Shown piece by piece: positions 1 to 5,895 of a stretch of DNA of 21,319 nucleotides. Each line of letters opens with the position of its first letter. Position 1 is the first letter of the stretch. The position numbers and the translations under genes are program-made. Location of the stretch: the NCBI GenBank assembly GCA_023412995.1, contig JAEZQS010000308.1:1-21319 (forward strand), written 5' to 3'. The stretch comes from Pseudomonadota bacterium. Lineage in GTDB: Bacteria > Pseudomonadota > Gammaproteobacteria > Xanthomonadales > Rhodanobacteraceae. The notes beneath the pieces are model-generated. The model was given only the letters and a program-made list of their open reading frames with translations. It had not been told where the DNA came from and ran no database searches.

Positions 1-1
1 G

Positions 2-553
2 GCTACCAGCAGAAATTTCTCGATGCGCCTGGACGCGGCGCACGCGGCCGTGACCCGTTCCGGCCGCGACAAGGGACGGCTCGGGCCCGACGACATCCTG
101 GTGGTGGAACTCGACGGACGCGTCGTCGGCAGCGACGCCGTGCCCTCGGCCGAGACCGCCCTGCACGTGCAGGTGTACCGCCGTTTCCCCTCCGCCGGCG
201 CCGTGCTGCACACGCACTCGCGCCAGCAGACCGTCGCCTCGCGCCTGTTCGCCCGCGCCGGCGTCGTGCGCTTCGAGGGCTGGGAGCTGCAGAAGGCGAT
301 TGCCGGCACGCACTCGCACGAAGGCGTGCTGGAGCTGCCGGTATTCGCCAATTCGCAGGACATGGCCGACCTCGAGCGGGCGGTCGATGGCTGGCTCGAT
401 GGCGGCAAGCCGCTGCACGGCTACCTCATCGACGGCCACGGCATCTACGCCTGGGGCCGCGACATGCCCGAGGCACGTCGCCACCTCGAAGCGTTCGACT
501 TCCTGCTGGGATGTGAAATGGACCTGCTGCGACTGGAGGAGCACCGCCCATGA
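2..553 (+). CDS. mtnB: Methylthioribulose-1-phosphate dehydratase, 5'-truncated by window edge
   Basis: Zinc-dependent class II aldolase-fold enzyme of the cytoplasmic methionine salvage pathway. It dehydrates 5-methylthioribulose-1-phosphate to the diketo intermediate. The reading frame is open from base 2 (ATSRNFS precedes the Met at 23), matching the conserved ATSxNFS region of the family, so the true start lies before the window and the Met at 23 is internal. Counting from that Met, the HTHS motif (His63, His65) and the later His139 in DGHGIYAWG are the expected zinc ligands. The C-terminus is intact. The stop overlaps the mtnD start by 4 nt (ATGA), so the two are translationally coupled. 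The family assignment is secure; only the N-terminus is missing. Confidence 0.93.
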   Translation, partial: ATSRNFSMRLDAAHAAVTRSGRDKGRLGPDDILVVELDGRVVGSDAVPSAETALHVQVYRRFPSAGAVLHTHSRQQTVASRLFARAGVVRFEGWELQKAIAGTHSHEGVLELPVFANSQDMADLERAVDGWLDGGKPLHGYLIDGHGIYAWGRDMPEARRHLEAFDFLLGCEMDLLRLEEHRP

Positions 554-1110
554 GCCGCTTGCGCATTTTCGACGAGGCGCGACCGGATGCGCCGCTGGCG
601 ACCCTGACCGATCCCGTGGCGATTGCCCGCGCGCTGGGCGAGGCCGGGGTGCGCTTCGAGCAGTGGGAGGCGGCCGAGCCGATCCAGCCGGGCGCCAGCC
701 AGGAGCAGGTCATTGCCGCCTACCGCAGCGACATCGACCGCCTGATGCGCGAGGAAGGCTATTGCGCGGTGGACGTGATCAGCCTGGTGCCGGACCATCC
801 CGACCGCGAGGCGCTGCGGCGCAAGTTCCTCGACGAGCACACCCACAGCGAGGACGAGGTGCGCTTCTTCGTCGCCGGTTCGGGCCAGTTCACCCTGCAC
901 ATCGGGCCGCGCGTGTACGAGGTGCTGTGCGAGGCCGGCGACCTCATCGGCGTGCCCGACGGCACGCCGCACTGGTTCGACATGAGCGAGTCGCCCTGTT
1001 TCGTCGCGATCCGCCTGTTCACCAACCGCGAAGGCTGGGTGGCCGACTTCACCGGCACCGACATCGCGCAACGCTTCCCGCGCATGGCGCCGCGCGGATC
1101 CGGCGGCTGA
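550..1110 (+). CDS. mtnD: Acireductone dioxygenase (ARD)
   Basis: Cupin-fold metalloenzyme of methionine salvage. It oxidises the acireductone to formate and 2-keto-4-methylthiobutyrate (Fe form) or to an off-pathway product (Ni form). At 186 aa it is close to the usual bacterial length. The metal ligands are in the classical pattern: His97 and His99 in EHTHSEDE, Glu103, and His141 in GTPHWFD, almost the numbering of the Klebsiella enzyme. The ATG overlaps the mtnB stop (ATGA), and a GGAGGAG Shine-Dalgarno lies in the last mtnB codons. It is the middle gene of mtnB-mtnD-mtnC, consistent with one operon. Confidence 0.96.
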   Translation: MSRLRIFDEARPDAPLATLTDPVAIARALGEAGVRFEQWEAAEPIQPGASQEQVIAAYRSDIDRLMREEGYCAVDVISLVPDHPDREALRRKFLDEHTHSEDEVRFFVAGSGQFTLHIGPRVYEVLCEAGDLIGVPDGTPHWFDMSESPCFVAIRLFTNREGWVADFTGTDIAQRFPRMAPRGSGG

Positions 1111-1167
1111 CGCGGCAGCGCGTGCGCGCCGGCATCCGCCCCTTCCCCTTCCGACCGGAAACGCACC

Positions 1168-1845
1168 ATGATCCAGGCCATCCTCACCGACATCGAGGGC
1201 ACCACCAGTTCCATCCGCTTCGTCAAGGACGTGCTGTTCCCGCACGCACGCGAGCGCCTGCCGGCGTTCGTCACCCTGCATGCGGATGAACCGGAAGTGC
1301 AACACTGGCTGCACGAGGCCGCCGAGGAAGCCGGGCTGGTCTCGGCCGAGCGGCAGGAACTGATCGAACTGCTCCTGCGCTGGATGGACGAGGACCGCAA
1401 GTCCACCGCGCTGAAGGCGCTGCAGGGGATGATCTGGCGCGAAGGCTACGAAGACGGCAGCTTCCGCGCGCACGTCTACCCCGAAGTCGCCGCGCGCTTG
1501 CGCGCGTGGAAGGCCGCGGGCCTGCGCCTTTACGTCTATTCCTCCGGCTCGGTCGAAGCGCAGCAGCTCTTCTTCGGCCATTGCGAGGCCGGCGACCTCG
1601 CCCCGCTGTTCGACGGCTGGTTCGACACCCAGGTCGGGCCGAAGCGCGAGGCCGCGTCCTATCGCGCGATCGCGGAGGCGATCGGCCTGCCACCCGGCGA
1701 CATCCTGTTCCTTTCCGACATTGCCGCCGAACTCGACGCCGCGCGCGAGGCCGGCCTGCACACGACCCTGCTGGTGCGCGAGCCCGGCGCCGAGTCGGCC
1801 GGCAGCCACCCGCACGCGGCTGATTTCGACGCGGTGCGGGTGTAA
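1168..1845 (+). CDS. mtnC: Enolase-phosphatase E1 (2,3-diketo-5-methylthiopentyl-1-phosphate enolase/phosphatase)
   Basis: Bifunctional HAD-superfamily enzyme. It enolises the diketo product of MtnB and dephosphorylates it to the acireductone used by MtnD. At 225 aa it has typical length. The HAD motifs are visible: motif I TDIEGTTSS (Asp8, Glu10; the DxEGT form is specific to this family), motif II YSSGS (Ser125/126), Lys159 in GPKREA, and motif III SDIAAELDAA (Asp184). It starts 57 nt after mtnD with only a weak Shine-Dalgarno (GGAAAC), so it probably belongs to the same transcript. Together the three genes cover consecutive steps from methylthioribulose-1-P to the keto acid. Confidence 0.96.
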   Translation: MIQAILTDIEGTTSSIRFVKDVLFPHARERLPAFVTLHADEPEVQHWLHEAAEEAGLVSAERQELIELLLRWMDEDRKSTALKALQGMIWREGYEDGSFRAHVYPEVAARLRAWKAAGLRLYVYSSGSVEAQQLFFGHCEAGDLAPLFDGWFDTQVGPKREAASYRAIAEAIGLPPGDILFLSDIAAELDAAREAGLHTTLLVREPGAESAGSHPHAADFDAVRV

Positions 1846-1857
1846 CGGGCCACGAAG

Positions 1858-1884
1858 GTGCCGGGAAGAGCCTGGCATCGGCAC
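1858..1884 (+). terminator. Possible hairpin terminator after mtnC
   Basis: GTGCCG (1858-1863) pairs with CGGCAC (1879-1884). An alternative tighter stem is GCCGGG (1860-1865) with CCTGGC (1871-1876) around an AAGAG loop. The hairpin lies 13 nt after the mtnC stop and before the tRNA promoter. No T-run follows, so it is a terminator by position only. Confidence 0.3.
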
Positions 1885-1899
1885 GCGGCGGCGAGCCGC

Positions 1900-1905
1900 T
1901 ACAAT
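1900..1905 (+). promoter_or_regulatory. -10 box of the tRNA-Arg promoter
   Basis: TACAAT sits 10 nt upstream of the first tRNA base, in the context CGCTACAATCGGCG. This resembles the -10 contexts before the ALDH gene (TGCTAGAATGGGCG) and pyrD (TGCTAGACTGGCGC). No good -35 hexamer is visible. Confidence 0.5.
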
Positions 1906-1914
1906 CGGCGTTCC

Positions 1915-1988
1915 GGCCCCGTAGCTCAGCTGGATAGAGCGCGCCCCTCCTAAGGGCGAGGTCACAGGTTCGAATCCTGTCGGGGTCG
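1915..1988 (+). tRNA. tRNA-Arg (anticodon CCT)
   Basis: A complete cloverleaf can be drawn. The acceptor stem is GGCCCCG/CGGGGTC (one G-U pair), the D arm GCTC...GAGC, the anticodon stem CGCCC/GGGCG with loop CTCCTAA giving anticodon CCT (reads AGG), then a variable loop and a T arm ACAGG-TTCGAAT-CCTGT with a G discriminator. CCA is not fully encoded (CAT follows). The 3' half from 1947 is also the attL core of the integrated element, so integration left the tRNA gene intact on this side. Confidence 0.96.
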
Positions 1989-1989
1989 C
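1947..1989 (+). repeat. attL: 43-bp tRNA 3'-half repeat
   Basis: Identical to 11841-11883. It runs from the last base of the 5' anticodon stem through the anticodon loop, T arm and acceptor 3' strand to one base past the discriminator. It lies within the complete tRNA gene, so this copy keeps the tRNA functional. Confidence 0.93.
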
Positions 1990-1992
1990 ATT

Positions 1993-2056
1993 AGAATCAA
2001 TGCGTTACGAAACATCGCGGACTTTGCAGCGACCGTCTAAGTGCAGCGTAAGTGCA
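1993..2056. promoter_or_regulatory. Putative integrase arm-type sites, attL side
   Basis: TAAGTGCAG-CG-TAAGTGCA (2038-2056) is an 8-bp motif repeated with an 11-nt period; the same arrangement, in the same orientation, occurs at 11725-11743 inside attR. Closer to the core, CGTTACGAAACATCGC (2003-2018) is an imperfect inverted copy (3 mismatches in 16) of 11758-11773, and AGAATCAA (1993-2000) is the inverse of TTGATTCT at 11794-11801. Paired motifs just inside both att sites are what integrase/excisionase arm sites look like. The role is inferred. Confidence 0.5.
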
Positions 2057-2099
2057 CCGTGCAAAACCGACGGACGCGCCTCCTCAGTGCGCGCCCCGC

Positions 2100-2122
2100 T
2101 CACTGGTGGATTCCACCAGTGA
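2100..2122. repeat. 23-bp perfect palindrome
   Basis: TCACTGGTGGA (2100-2110) and its exact reverse complement TCCACCAGTGA (2112-2122) flank a single central base. In minus-strand RNA it can fold as a 10-bp stem with a 3-nt loop. It contains the stop codon of the zinc-protein ORF at 2100-2375. It could be the terminator stem of the element's long operon (no U-run follows) or a protein-binding dyad. Confidence 0.6.
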
Positions 2123-2375
2123 TGGCCACCGCAACCATCCCCTTCCACCGGCACGACGCGCATCCCTTGCCGCGGCAAGGCCCGCACCAGACGAACCGCC
2201 ACAACGCACGGTGCCGCTGGTGCCCGCCGCAGGGACATTCAACGCCTGGCTCCGTCTCGCTCCCCGCGGCGTGTAGCCCGCATCCGAACTTCCCGCAGCG
2301 GTCGCACGCGCTTGCAGGTGTCATCCAGAACGGCGGATCGCGGGATAGATCGGGTGCGGGGCGACGGCGGGCCAT
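2100..2375 (-). CDS. Small cysteine-rich, probable zinc-binding protein
   Basis: Unrecognised 91-aa protein. Twelve Cys/His residues fall into three four-ligand clusters: C24-C27-C32-H35, C47-C49-H52-H55, and C64-C67-C72-C75 (the last has the CxxC...GKGCxxC look of a zinc ribbon). Random ORFs rarely give this spacing, which is the main reason to call it. It is the last ORF of the minus-strand operon before attL and ends inside the 23-bp palindrome. The start is uncertain: no clear Shine-Dalgarno precedes Met 2375, and Met 2324 or an upstream Met at 2501 are possible. It does not show an HNH motif, although HNH genes often sit beside terminase genes. An overlapping ORF at 2005-2238 is judged a shadow. 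Confidence 0.45.
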   Translation of the reverse strand: MARRRPAPDLSRDPPFWMTPASACDRCGKFGCGLHAAGSETEPGVECPCGGHQRHRALWRFVWCGPCRGKGCASCRWKGMVAVAITGGIHQ

Positions 2376-2745
2376 GGCGCCATCGTAGGCGCCGGCATCG
2401 CACAGGCCGATACGCGGCGCTCCGACAGGCGCGCAGGCGGTTTCCCTACTCCGTCGGGTCGGATTTCCTACACGGCCCGTGCCGGCTTCGCACGGCGCCA
2501 TGCGGCGGGTTCGGTCAGCGCAGGATCGCGCCGGACTACCGGCATCCGGGGTGCGGTCGCGCAGCCGCCATCCTCAGTCAGGACGTTGCCGCGGTCGCTT
2601 GCAGGGTGTTGACCACGCGGTGTGTAGGATGTTGACCGCGGCTTGTGTAGGCCGGCGCAAACAGGCCGCGGCGCAAAACAACGATGCTGCCGCAGCAGTC
2701 CGAGCAAATCTACCCGAACAGCCTACGGCCGCGCAGGCGACTTTC
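2376..2745. other. 370-bp apparently noncoding region with short repeats: candidate replication origin or packaging site
   Basis: No ORF here has convincing composition, start signal or protein motif. The heptamer CCTACAC occurs four times, twice on the plus strand (2467-2473, 2745-2751) and twice on the minus strand (2622-2628, 2645-2651). The two minus copies belong to imperfect 23-bp tandem units beginning GTTGACC at 2608 and 2631. A 20-bp near-repeat, GCGCAGGCG followed by a TTyCCTAC-like block, occurs at 2431-2450 and near 2732-2751. Iterons near the end of a satellite suggest a replication origin for its primase/helicase proteins, or a pac/cos site for its TerS. Function is inferred. 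Confidence 0.4.
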
Positions 2746-2997
2746 CTACACGCTGCGCGGTGAAGCGCCTACGGCATCCTCCCACGCCCACCACGCCTCT
2801 GTATGCGGATGCCGCCAGGACTCGCCGGGCCACGGCCACGTTTCGGGTTGGCCCTCGCCGAAAAAATAGGCATCGGAGATCAGTGTCGCTTCCTCTGGCG
2901 TGCCCTCACGATTCGGTGGCGGTTCGCCGGCCCAATACAGGGCCAGCACCTCGGGCAGGGCGACGCGTCGGCGAGACTTGCGCCGGATCGTGGTCAT
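2746..2997 (-). CDS. Hypothetical 83-aa Trp-rich protein
   Basis: I do not recognise a family. The N-terminus is strongly basic (TTIRRKSRRR); the C-terminal half is acidic and unusually rich in Trp (WPWPGESW, EAWWAWED). Start support is good: a GGAGG Shine-Dalgarno six bases upstream and a 4-nt ATGA overlap with the preceding 77-aa gene. It is downstream of the small terminase gene, so a role in DNA packaging or head assembly is possible by position only. Confidence 0.65.
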   Translation of the reverse strand: MTTIRRKSRRRVALPEVLALYWAGEPPPNREGTPEEATLISDAYFFGEGQPETWPWPGESWRHPHTEAWWAWEDAVGASPRSV

Positions 2998-3227
2998 GCC
3001 GCCTCCAGTTGCGCGCGTAGCTCGATGGCATCGGCCCACGTCGCCGCACCGCCGGTTGTGCAAGGCCACGGGCAGGCGCCCACGGCCTCTAGCGGTGATG
3101 CGTGCCACGGCGGCAGGCGCAGCGCACGCGCGAGCGCGATGGCGTCGCCGGCACGGAACGCAGCGATGGCGTCCGGCGTGATGCGGCCGGCCTGTTGGGT
3201 ATGTTTGCGGCGTCGCGGTGTCGTCAT
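2994..3227 (-). CDS. Hypothetical 77-aa protein
   Basis: Unrecognised. The N-terminus is basic (TTPRRRKHTQ), followed by a predicted helical stretch (ITPDAIAAFRAGDAIALARALRL split by Gly) and a C-terminal helix. A GGGAG Shine-Dalgarno lies 8 nt before the ATG. It starts 4 nt after the P27-like terminase stop and overlaps the next gene by ATGA, so all three are probably co-translated. Both this and the next protein begin MTT followed by basic residues, hinting at nucleic-acid binding; this is inference. Confidence 0.65.
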   Translation of the reverse strand: MTTPRRRKHTQQAGRITPDAIAAFRAGDAIALARALRLPPWHASPLEAVGACPWPCTTGGAATWADAIELRAQLEAA

Positions 3228-3231
3228 GTCT

Positions 3232-3573
3232 CTAGCTCCCAGGTGGACGGCCAGGTTTCTGCGGCGGCAGCACGTCCAGGTTCAGCGCCTTGAACGCTTG
3301 CAGCATCGCGGCGCGCGAATCGCGTTCCGCAGCGACGGCCGGGTTCGGTTTGAGTTGCTGGTAGCGGTCGAGGATGCAGACGCCATGCCTGTCGATCAGC
3401 TCGGCAGCCTGATTCATCCGGTCGAACGCGCGCAATGCGCTTTCCAGCAAAAATGCCGCGCCCTCGTCGGCAAGGTCGAACTCGTGGTGGAGCCGCTTCC
3501 ACCAGGACACGGCCGCAGGTGACAAGCCCGCTGGCGGTGCCGTGTTGGCGGGTTTCGGGTTGGACTTTTTCAA
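3232..3573 (-). CDS. Phage small terminase subunit, P27 family
   Basis: TerS recognises phage DNA and hands it to the large subunit for packaging. The 113-aa protein has the P27 layout: an N-terminal Lys/Pro-rich tail, LSPAAVSWWKRL (the 'W' helix), a long helical segment, then DRHGVCI, LKPNPAV (the conserved K-x-NP element), a helix, and the C-terminal ALNLDVLPP-like end before a Gly/Pro tail. The start is TTG at 3573, with GGAG 6 nt upstream; there is no upstream ATG. No large terminase gene follows, as it would in a phage; two small hypothetical genes follow instead. A satellite-encoded TerS that recruits a helper TerL is the natural reading. Confidence 0.75.
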   Translation of the reverse strand: MKKSNPKPANTAPPAGLSPAAVSWWKRLHHEFDLADEGAAFLLESALRAFDRMNQAAELIDRHGVCILDRYQQLKPNPAVAAERDSRAAMLQAFKALNLDVLPPQKPGRPPGS

Positions 3574-3658
3574 AGGAAACTCCGGGTTTCGTGGTAAGAA
3601 AGGGGCAGCACCGGTGTACGCGGGAAGCGCCGGCAGATTGCGCGGCGCCCCCGCCCCC

Positions 3659-3847
3659 TTATCCGCGCAGCCAGTCAGCCAGCGCGTCTAGGTCCGATGC
3701 GGTGCAGACAACCCGACGCGCGCGCCGTAGCTCGAACCGCTCGGCCACGTCCCGGCGGGTGTCCTGTAGCCAATAGCCGGCTGCCTTTGCCTCGGCGCAC
3801 AGGTCACAGAACCGCCGCCAGTCCTCGCCCAGCAATGGGACGTCCAT
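3659..3847 (-). CDS. Hypothetical 62-aa protein
   Basis: Unrecognised small protein with a basic middle (ELRRARRVV) and a C-terminal helix ending ALADWLRG. It begins 3 nt after the stop of the 60-aa gene and resembles it in layout: an AxAxGxxL start, a short beta-like V-rich segment, then D(L/V)xxLxxWLR. The pair may be diverged tandem duplicates. The Shine-Dalgarno is weak, so translation may depend on the upstream gene. An 85-nt gap without a gene (3574-3658) separates it from the terminase gene. Confidence 0.5.
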   Translation of the reverse strand: MDVPLLGEDWRRFCDLCAEAKAAGYWLQDTRRDVAERFELRRARRVVCTASDLDALADWLRG

Positions 3848-3850
3848 ACG

Positions 3851-4033
3851 TCAGGCCGTCCGCATGATGCTGGCGACGGATCGCAGCCAGCGCCGCAGCT
3901 CGCCCACGTCGCGCGCCACAAGCCGCACGGTCTGCCCATGCCGGACGGTGAAGGTTCCGGCCTTCGCTTCCAGGTCCAGCCCGCGCGCACGCGCAATCGC
4001 CCGCAGGTCCGCGGGAATGTCGGTTGTGTTCAT
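3851..4033 (-). CDS. Hypothetical 60-aa protein
   Basis: Unrecognised. It has an N-terminal helix (LRAIARARGLDLEAK), a short beta-like centre (GTFTVRHGQTVRLVA) and a C-terminal helix (DVGELRRWLRSVAS). The ATG overlaps the protease stop (ATGA) and an AGAGGG Shine-Dalgarno lies 7 nt upstream. Its position directly after the prohead protease would suit a small head-decoration or scaffold-like protein, but nothing in the sequence shows this. Confidence 0.6.
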   Translation of the reverse strand: MNTTDIPADLRAIARARGLDLEAKAGTFTVRHGQTVRLVARDVGELRRWLRSVASIMRTA

Positions 4034-4572
4034 CGTGTCGCCCTCTTGAGTGAAACGGCGCCGGCATGGCCCAGCTTTGCCCAGCGGTCCTGTTCATAGC
4101 GAGGATGGCCGAGCAGCAACACTGCCTCGCCTTGCTTCGTGGCCTGTGCCTTGCCGGTTGCGTCGAGAATGCGGCTCTCGCGATTGCTTGCGACGCTCAC
4201 GACGGAGACTTCCAACAGCTCGGCTTCCAGCCACTTCAAACCGCGCGCGCCGTTCGCCTCGTGCTTCTTGCCGATGAACCCGATGGAAAGGCCCGCGGCG
4301 TAGCCTTCGCGGATCATTGCGAACACTTCATCCGCCCGGCCGAACCCGCGCCCGACCTCGGCGACGATGCGGACGTCGGATGCGGTCGCCGTGATCTCGG
4401 TGATCTTGCCGACAACATCCGAGTGTGAGTGCTGCCACAACAAAGGCAGCGGCAGCGCGCCCCACTTCAGCCCGCGCGGCATGACGATATCGCCGTGCCG
4501 ATCCTCGTTAATGGACGATGCGATACCGCGGATGATGCGGCGCCCGCTCTCCACGGTGGCGGTCGGAGTCAT
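4030..4572 (-). CDS. HK97-type prohead (maturation) protease
   Basis: Serine protease that processes the capsid precursor during head maturation. At 180 aa it is near the normal size. Expected features are present: an IIRGIASS start strand, DRHGDIVMPRG, the catalytic-His segment LLWQHSH (His48 or His50), AAGLSIGFIG with the nucleophile Ser96, and ELLEVSVVSVASN, which includes the conserved acidic residue and beta strand after the Ser. The ATG is set by a strong GGAGG Shine-Dalgarno 5 nt upstream and an ATGA overlap with the 87-aa gene. It lies downstream of the capsid gene, whereas in HK97-like phages the protease usually precedes the capsid. Confidence 0.88.
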   Translation of the reverse strand: MTPTATVESGRRIIRGIASSINEDRHGDIVMPRGLKWGALPLPLLWQHSHSDVVGKITEITATASDVRIVAEVGRGFGRADEVFAMIREGYAAGLSIGFIGKKHEANGARGLKWLEAELLEVSVVSVASNRESRILDATGKAQATKQGEAVLLLGHPRYEQDRWAKLGHAGAVSLKRATR

Positions 4573-4832
4573 GCGGACCTCCGCAGCTCGGCATCCTCCC
4601 CCGCGATGGCCGCGCGGAAAGATTCGGCGATGGCAACGCGCATGTCCGGGTGCATCCCGCGCGCCGGCATCACAATTTCGTGCAGCCATTCATCCTGCGC
4701 GAACGCGACGATTGCCAATGTGCGCCCGCGCTTGATCGGCCGCACGGTAAAGTCGCGCGGCCCGTAGCCGAGACGTTCCCGCCATAGCAGGTTGTCGGCG
4801 ACGAACTGCGCCCGGTAGGTTTCAATCGTCAT
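4569..4832 (-). CDS. Hypothetical 87-aa protein between capsid and protease
   Basis: Unrecognised. It is a compact alpha/beta-looking protein (MTIETYRAQFVADNLLW at the N-terminus, RTLAIVAFAQDEW in the middle, an acidic C-terminal helix). It starts 4 nt after the capsid stop with a GGGGAG Shine-Dalgarno and overlaps the protease start by ATGA. The tight linkage on both sides argues for a role in shell assembly, for example scaffold, decoration or size determination; this is inferred from position only. Confidence 0.65.
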   Translation of the reverse strand: MTIETYRAQFVADNLLWRERLGYGPRDFTVRPIKRGRTLAIVAFAQDEWLHEIVMPARGMHPDMRVAIAESFRAAIAGEDAELRRSA

Positions 4833-4836
4833 GGCA

Positions 4837-5823
4837 TCAGCTCCCCGTGGTGACGGTGACGACGCCCGACGTATCGCCGGCCAGGTGAAAGCGGCGTTCG
4901 GCCAGCAGGCCCACTGCGCCGGTTTGCCACAGGTTGACGACGTTGCTCGGGGAAGTGGGCGATGCCGCCATGTTGACGCTGGCATGTTCGGCACCGGCGA
5001 TCGACAAACCCCAATCCAGCAGCGCCAGCCGGCTTGCGGGAATGATGGTCGTGTGCGTCGCGTCGTCGATCGCGACCAGGTGCACGCCCGGCACGAACTC
5101 GCCGCCGCGGATGCCTGCGCCACGGTTCGCGGGATGCGTCGCCAGCCATGCCACGTCACCCGATGGTGCGGCCACGACGTAGCCCTCCGACGGTCCGGCG
5201 GCACGCAGGCCGGCGCGCAGGTCGTCCAGCGGATCGCCGCTTCCGGCAACGTCGGTCGTCCCGGTGTCCACCAGCATCGCCAGGACGGCGGCATTCGTCG
5301 CGCGCGTGATCGACGCGGCCAGCTCGCGTTCCAGGATGGCTTTGAACTGCCCGCCGAACCGCGCCAGCTCCTTTGTCAGCACGACGATGGCCGCGGCCTT
5401 CGTCGGTTCCACGTCGCCCAGGTCCAGGCCCGGCCGCTTCACAACCTTGGGATCGCCTTCGGTCGCGACGTTCGCGGAAAAGCCGCTCGCGATGAGCGCC
5501 TTGCTCGCGCCCGTCGGCAGCTCGGTGGCGTATCGTGTGATCCCGTCCAGAACCGAACTTTCCGCAACCGATGCGATGAACGCCTGCGCCAGTGCCGCCG
5601 CTTCGGGACTCCACTCGCCCAGCCCGACGGCGCCGCGCTCGCAAAGCCCGCGGATGCCTTCGTCGTGGTGTTTTGCGAGAACGTGCGGCAGCTCGCCGGG
5701 ACCGGCAAGCGCCATGCAGCGGGCCAGTTCGATGAACCGTGCTGCCTTCTCGCTGCCTTCGCTACCTGCCAGCGCCAGCGCGTCCTGCGCGCGGCGGATG
5801 AATGCCCTTTGGATCGGTTCCAA
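4837..5823 (-). CDS. HK97-fold phage major capsid protein
   Basis: Forms the icosahedral shell. From the TTG start it is 328 aa. Roughly residues 1-95 are a helical N-terminal part (QRAFIRRAQDALALAG...) that may act as the protease-removed delta domain. From about residue 98 (SSVLDGITRYATELP) the HK97-type core follows, with the N-arm, the long spine-helix region (LTKELARFG...LERELAASITRA), a P/A-domain segment ending in SRLALLDWGLSIAG, and a beta-rich C-terminus. The TTG at 5823 is chosen because AGAAGGAG lies exactly 7 nt upstream; an upstream ATG at 5874 lacks such a site. An unused 72-nt gap separates it from the HTH gene before it. It is the only structural shell gene in the element. Confidence 0.85.
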   Translation of the reverse strand: MEPIQRAFIRRAQDALALAGSEGSEKAARFIELARCMALAGPGELPHVLAKHHDEGIRGLCERGAVGLGEWSPEAAALAQAFIASVAESSVLDGITRYATELPTGASKALIASGFSANVATEGDPKVVKRPGLDLGDVEPTKAAAIVVLTKELARFGGQFKAILERELAASITRATNAAVLAMLVDTGTTDVAGSGDPLDDLRAGLRAAGPSEGYVVAAPSGDVAWLATHPANRGAGIRGGEFVPGVHLVAIDDATHTTIIPASRLALLDWGLSIAGAEHASVNMAASPTSPSNVVNLWQTGAVGLLAERRFHLAGDTSGVVTVTTGS

Positions 5824-5895
5824 GATGGTGCTCCTTCTGTTGGGATATGCCGTCATCACGACGGGACAGTTCATTGGACCACGGACCGGCGAAAA

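Noticed and set aside
445..1965. 506-codon minus-strand frame opposite mtnB-mtnD-mtnC and the tRNA
   Set aside because: It runs across three confident genes and the tRNA gene, and shows His/Gln/Ala/Gly-rich shadow composition without motifs.
2005..2238. 77-aa minus-strand frame near attL
   Set aside because: It overlaps the cysteine-rich frame, lacks a Shine-Dalgarno, and its end runs into the putative arm-type repeats.
2468..2707. 79-aa minus-strand frame in the repeat region
   Set aside because: No start signal, low-quality composition, and it covers the CCTACAC repeats, which better explain the sequence.
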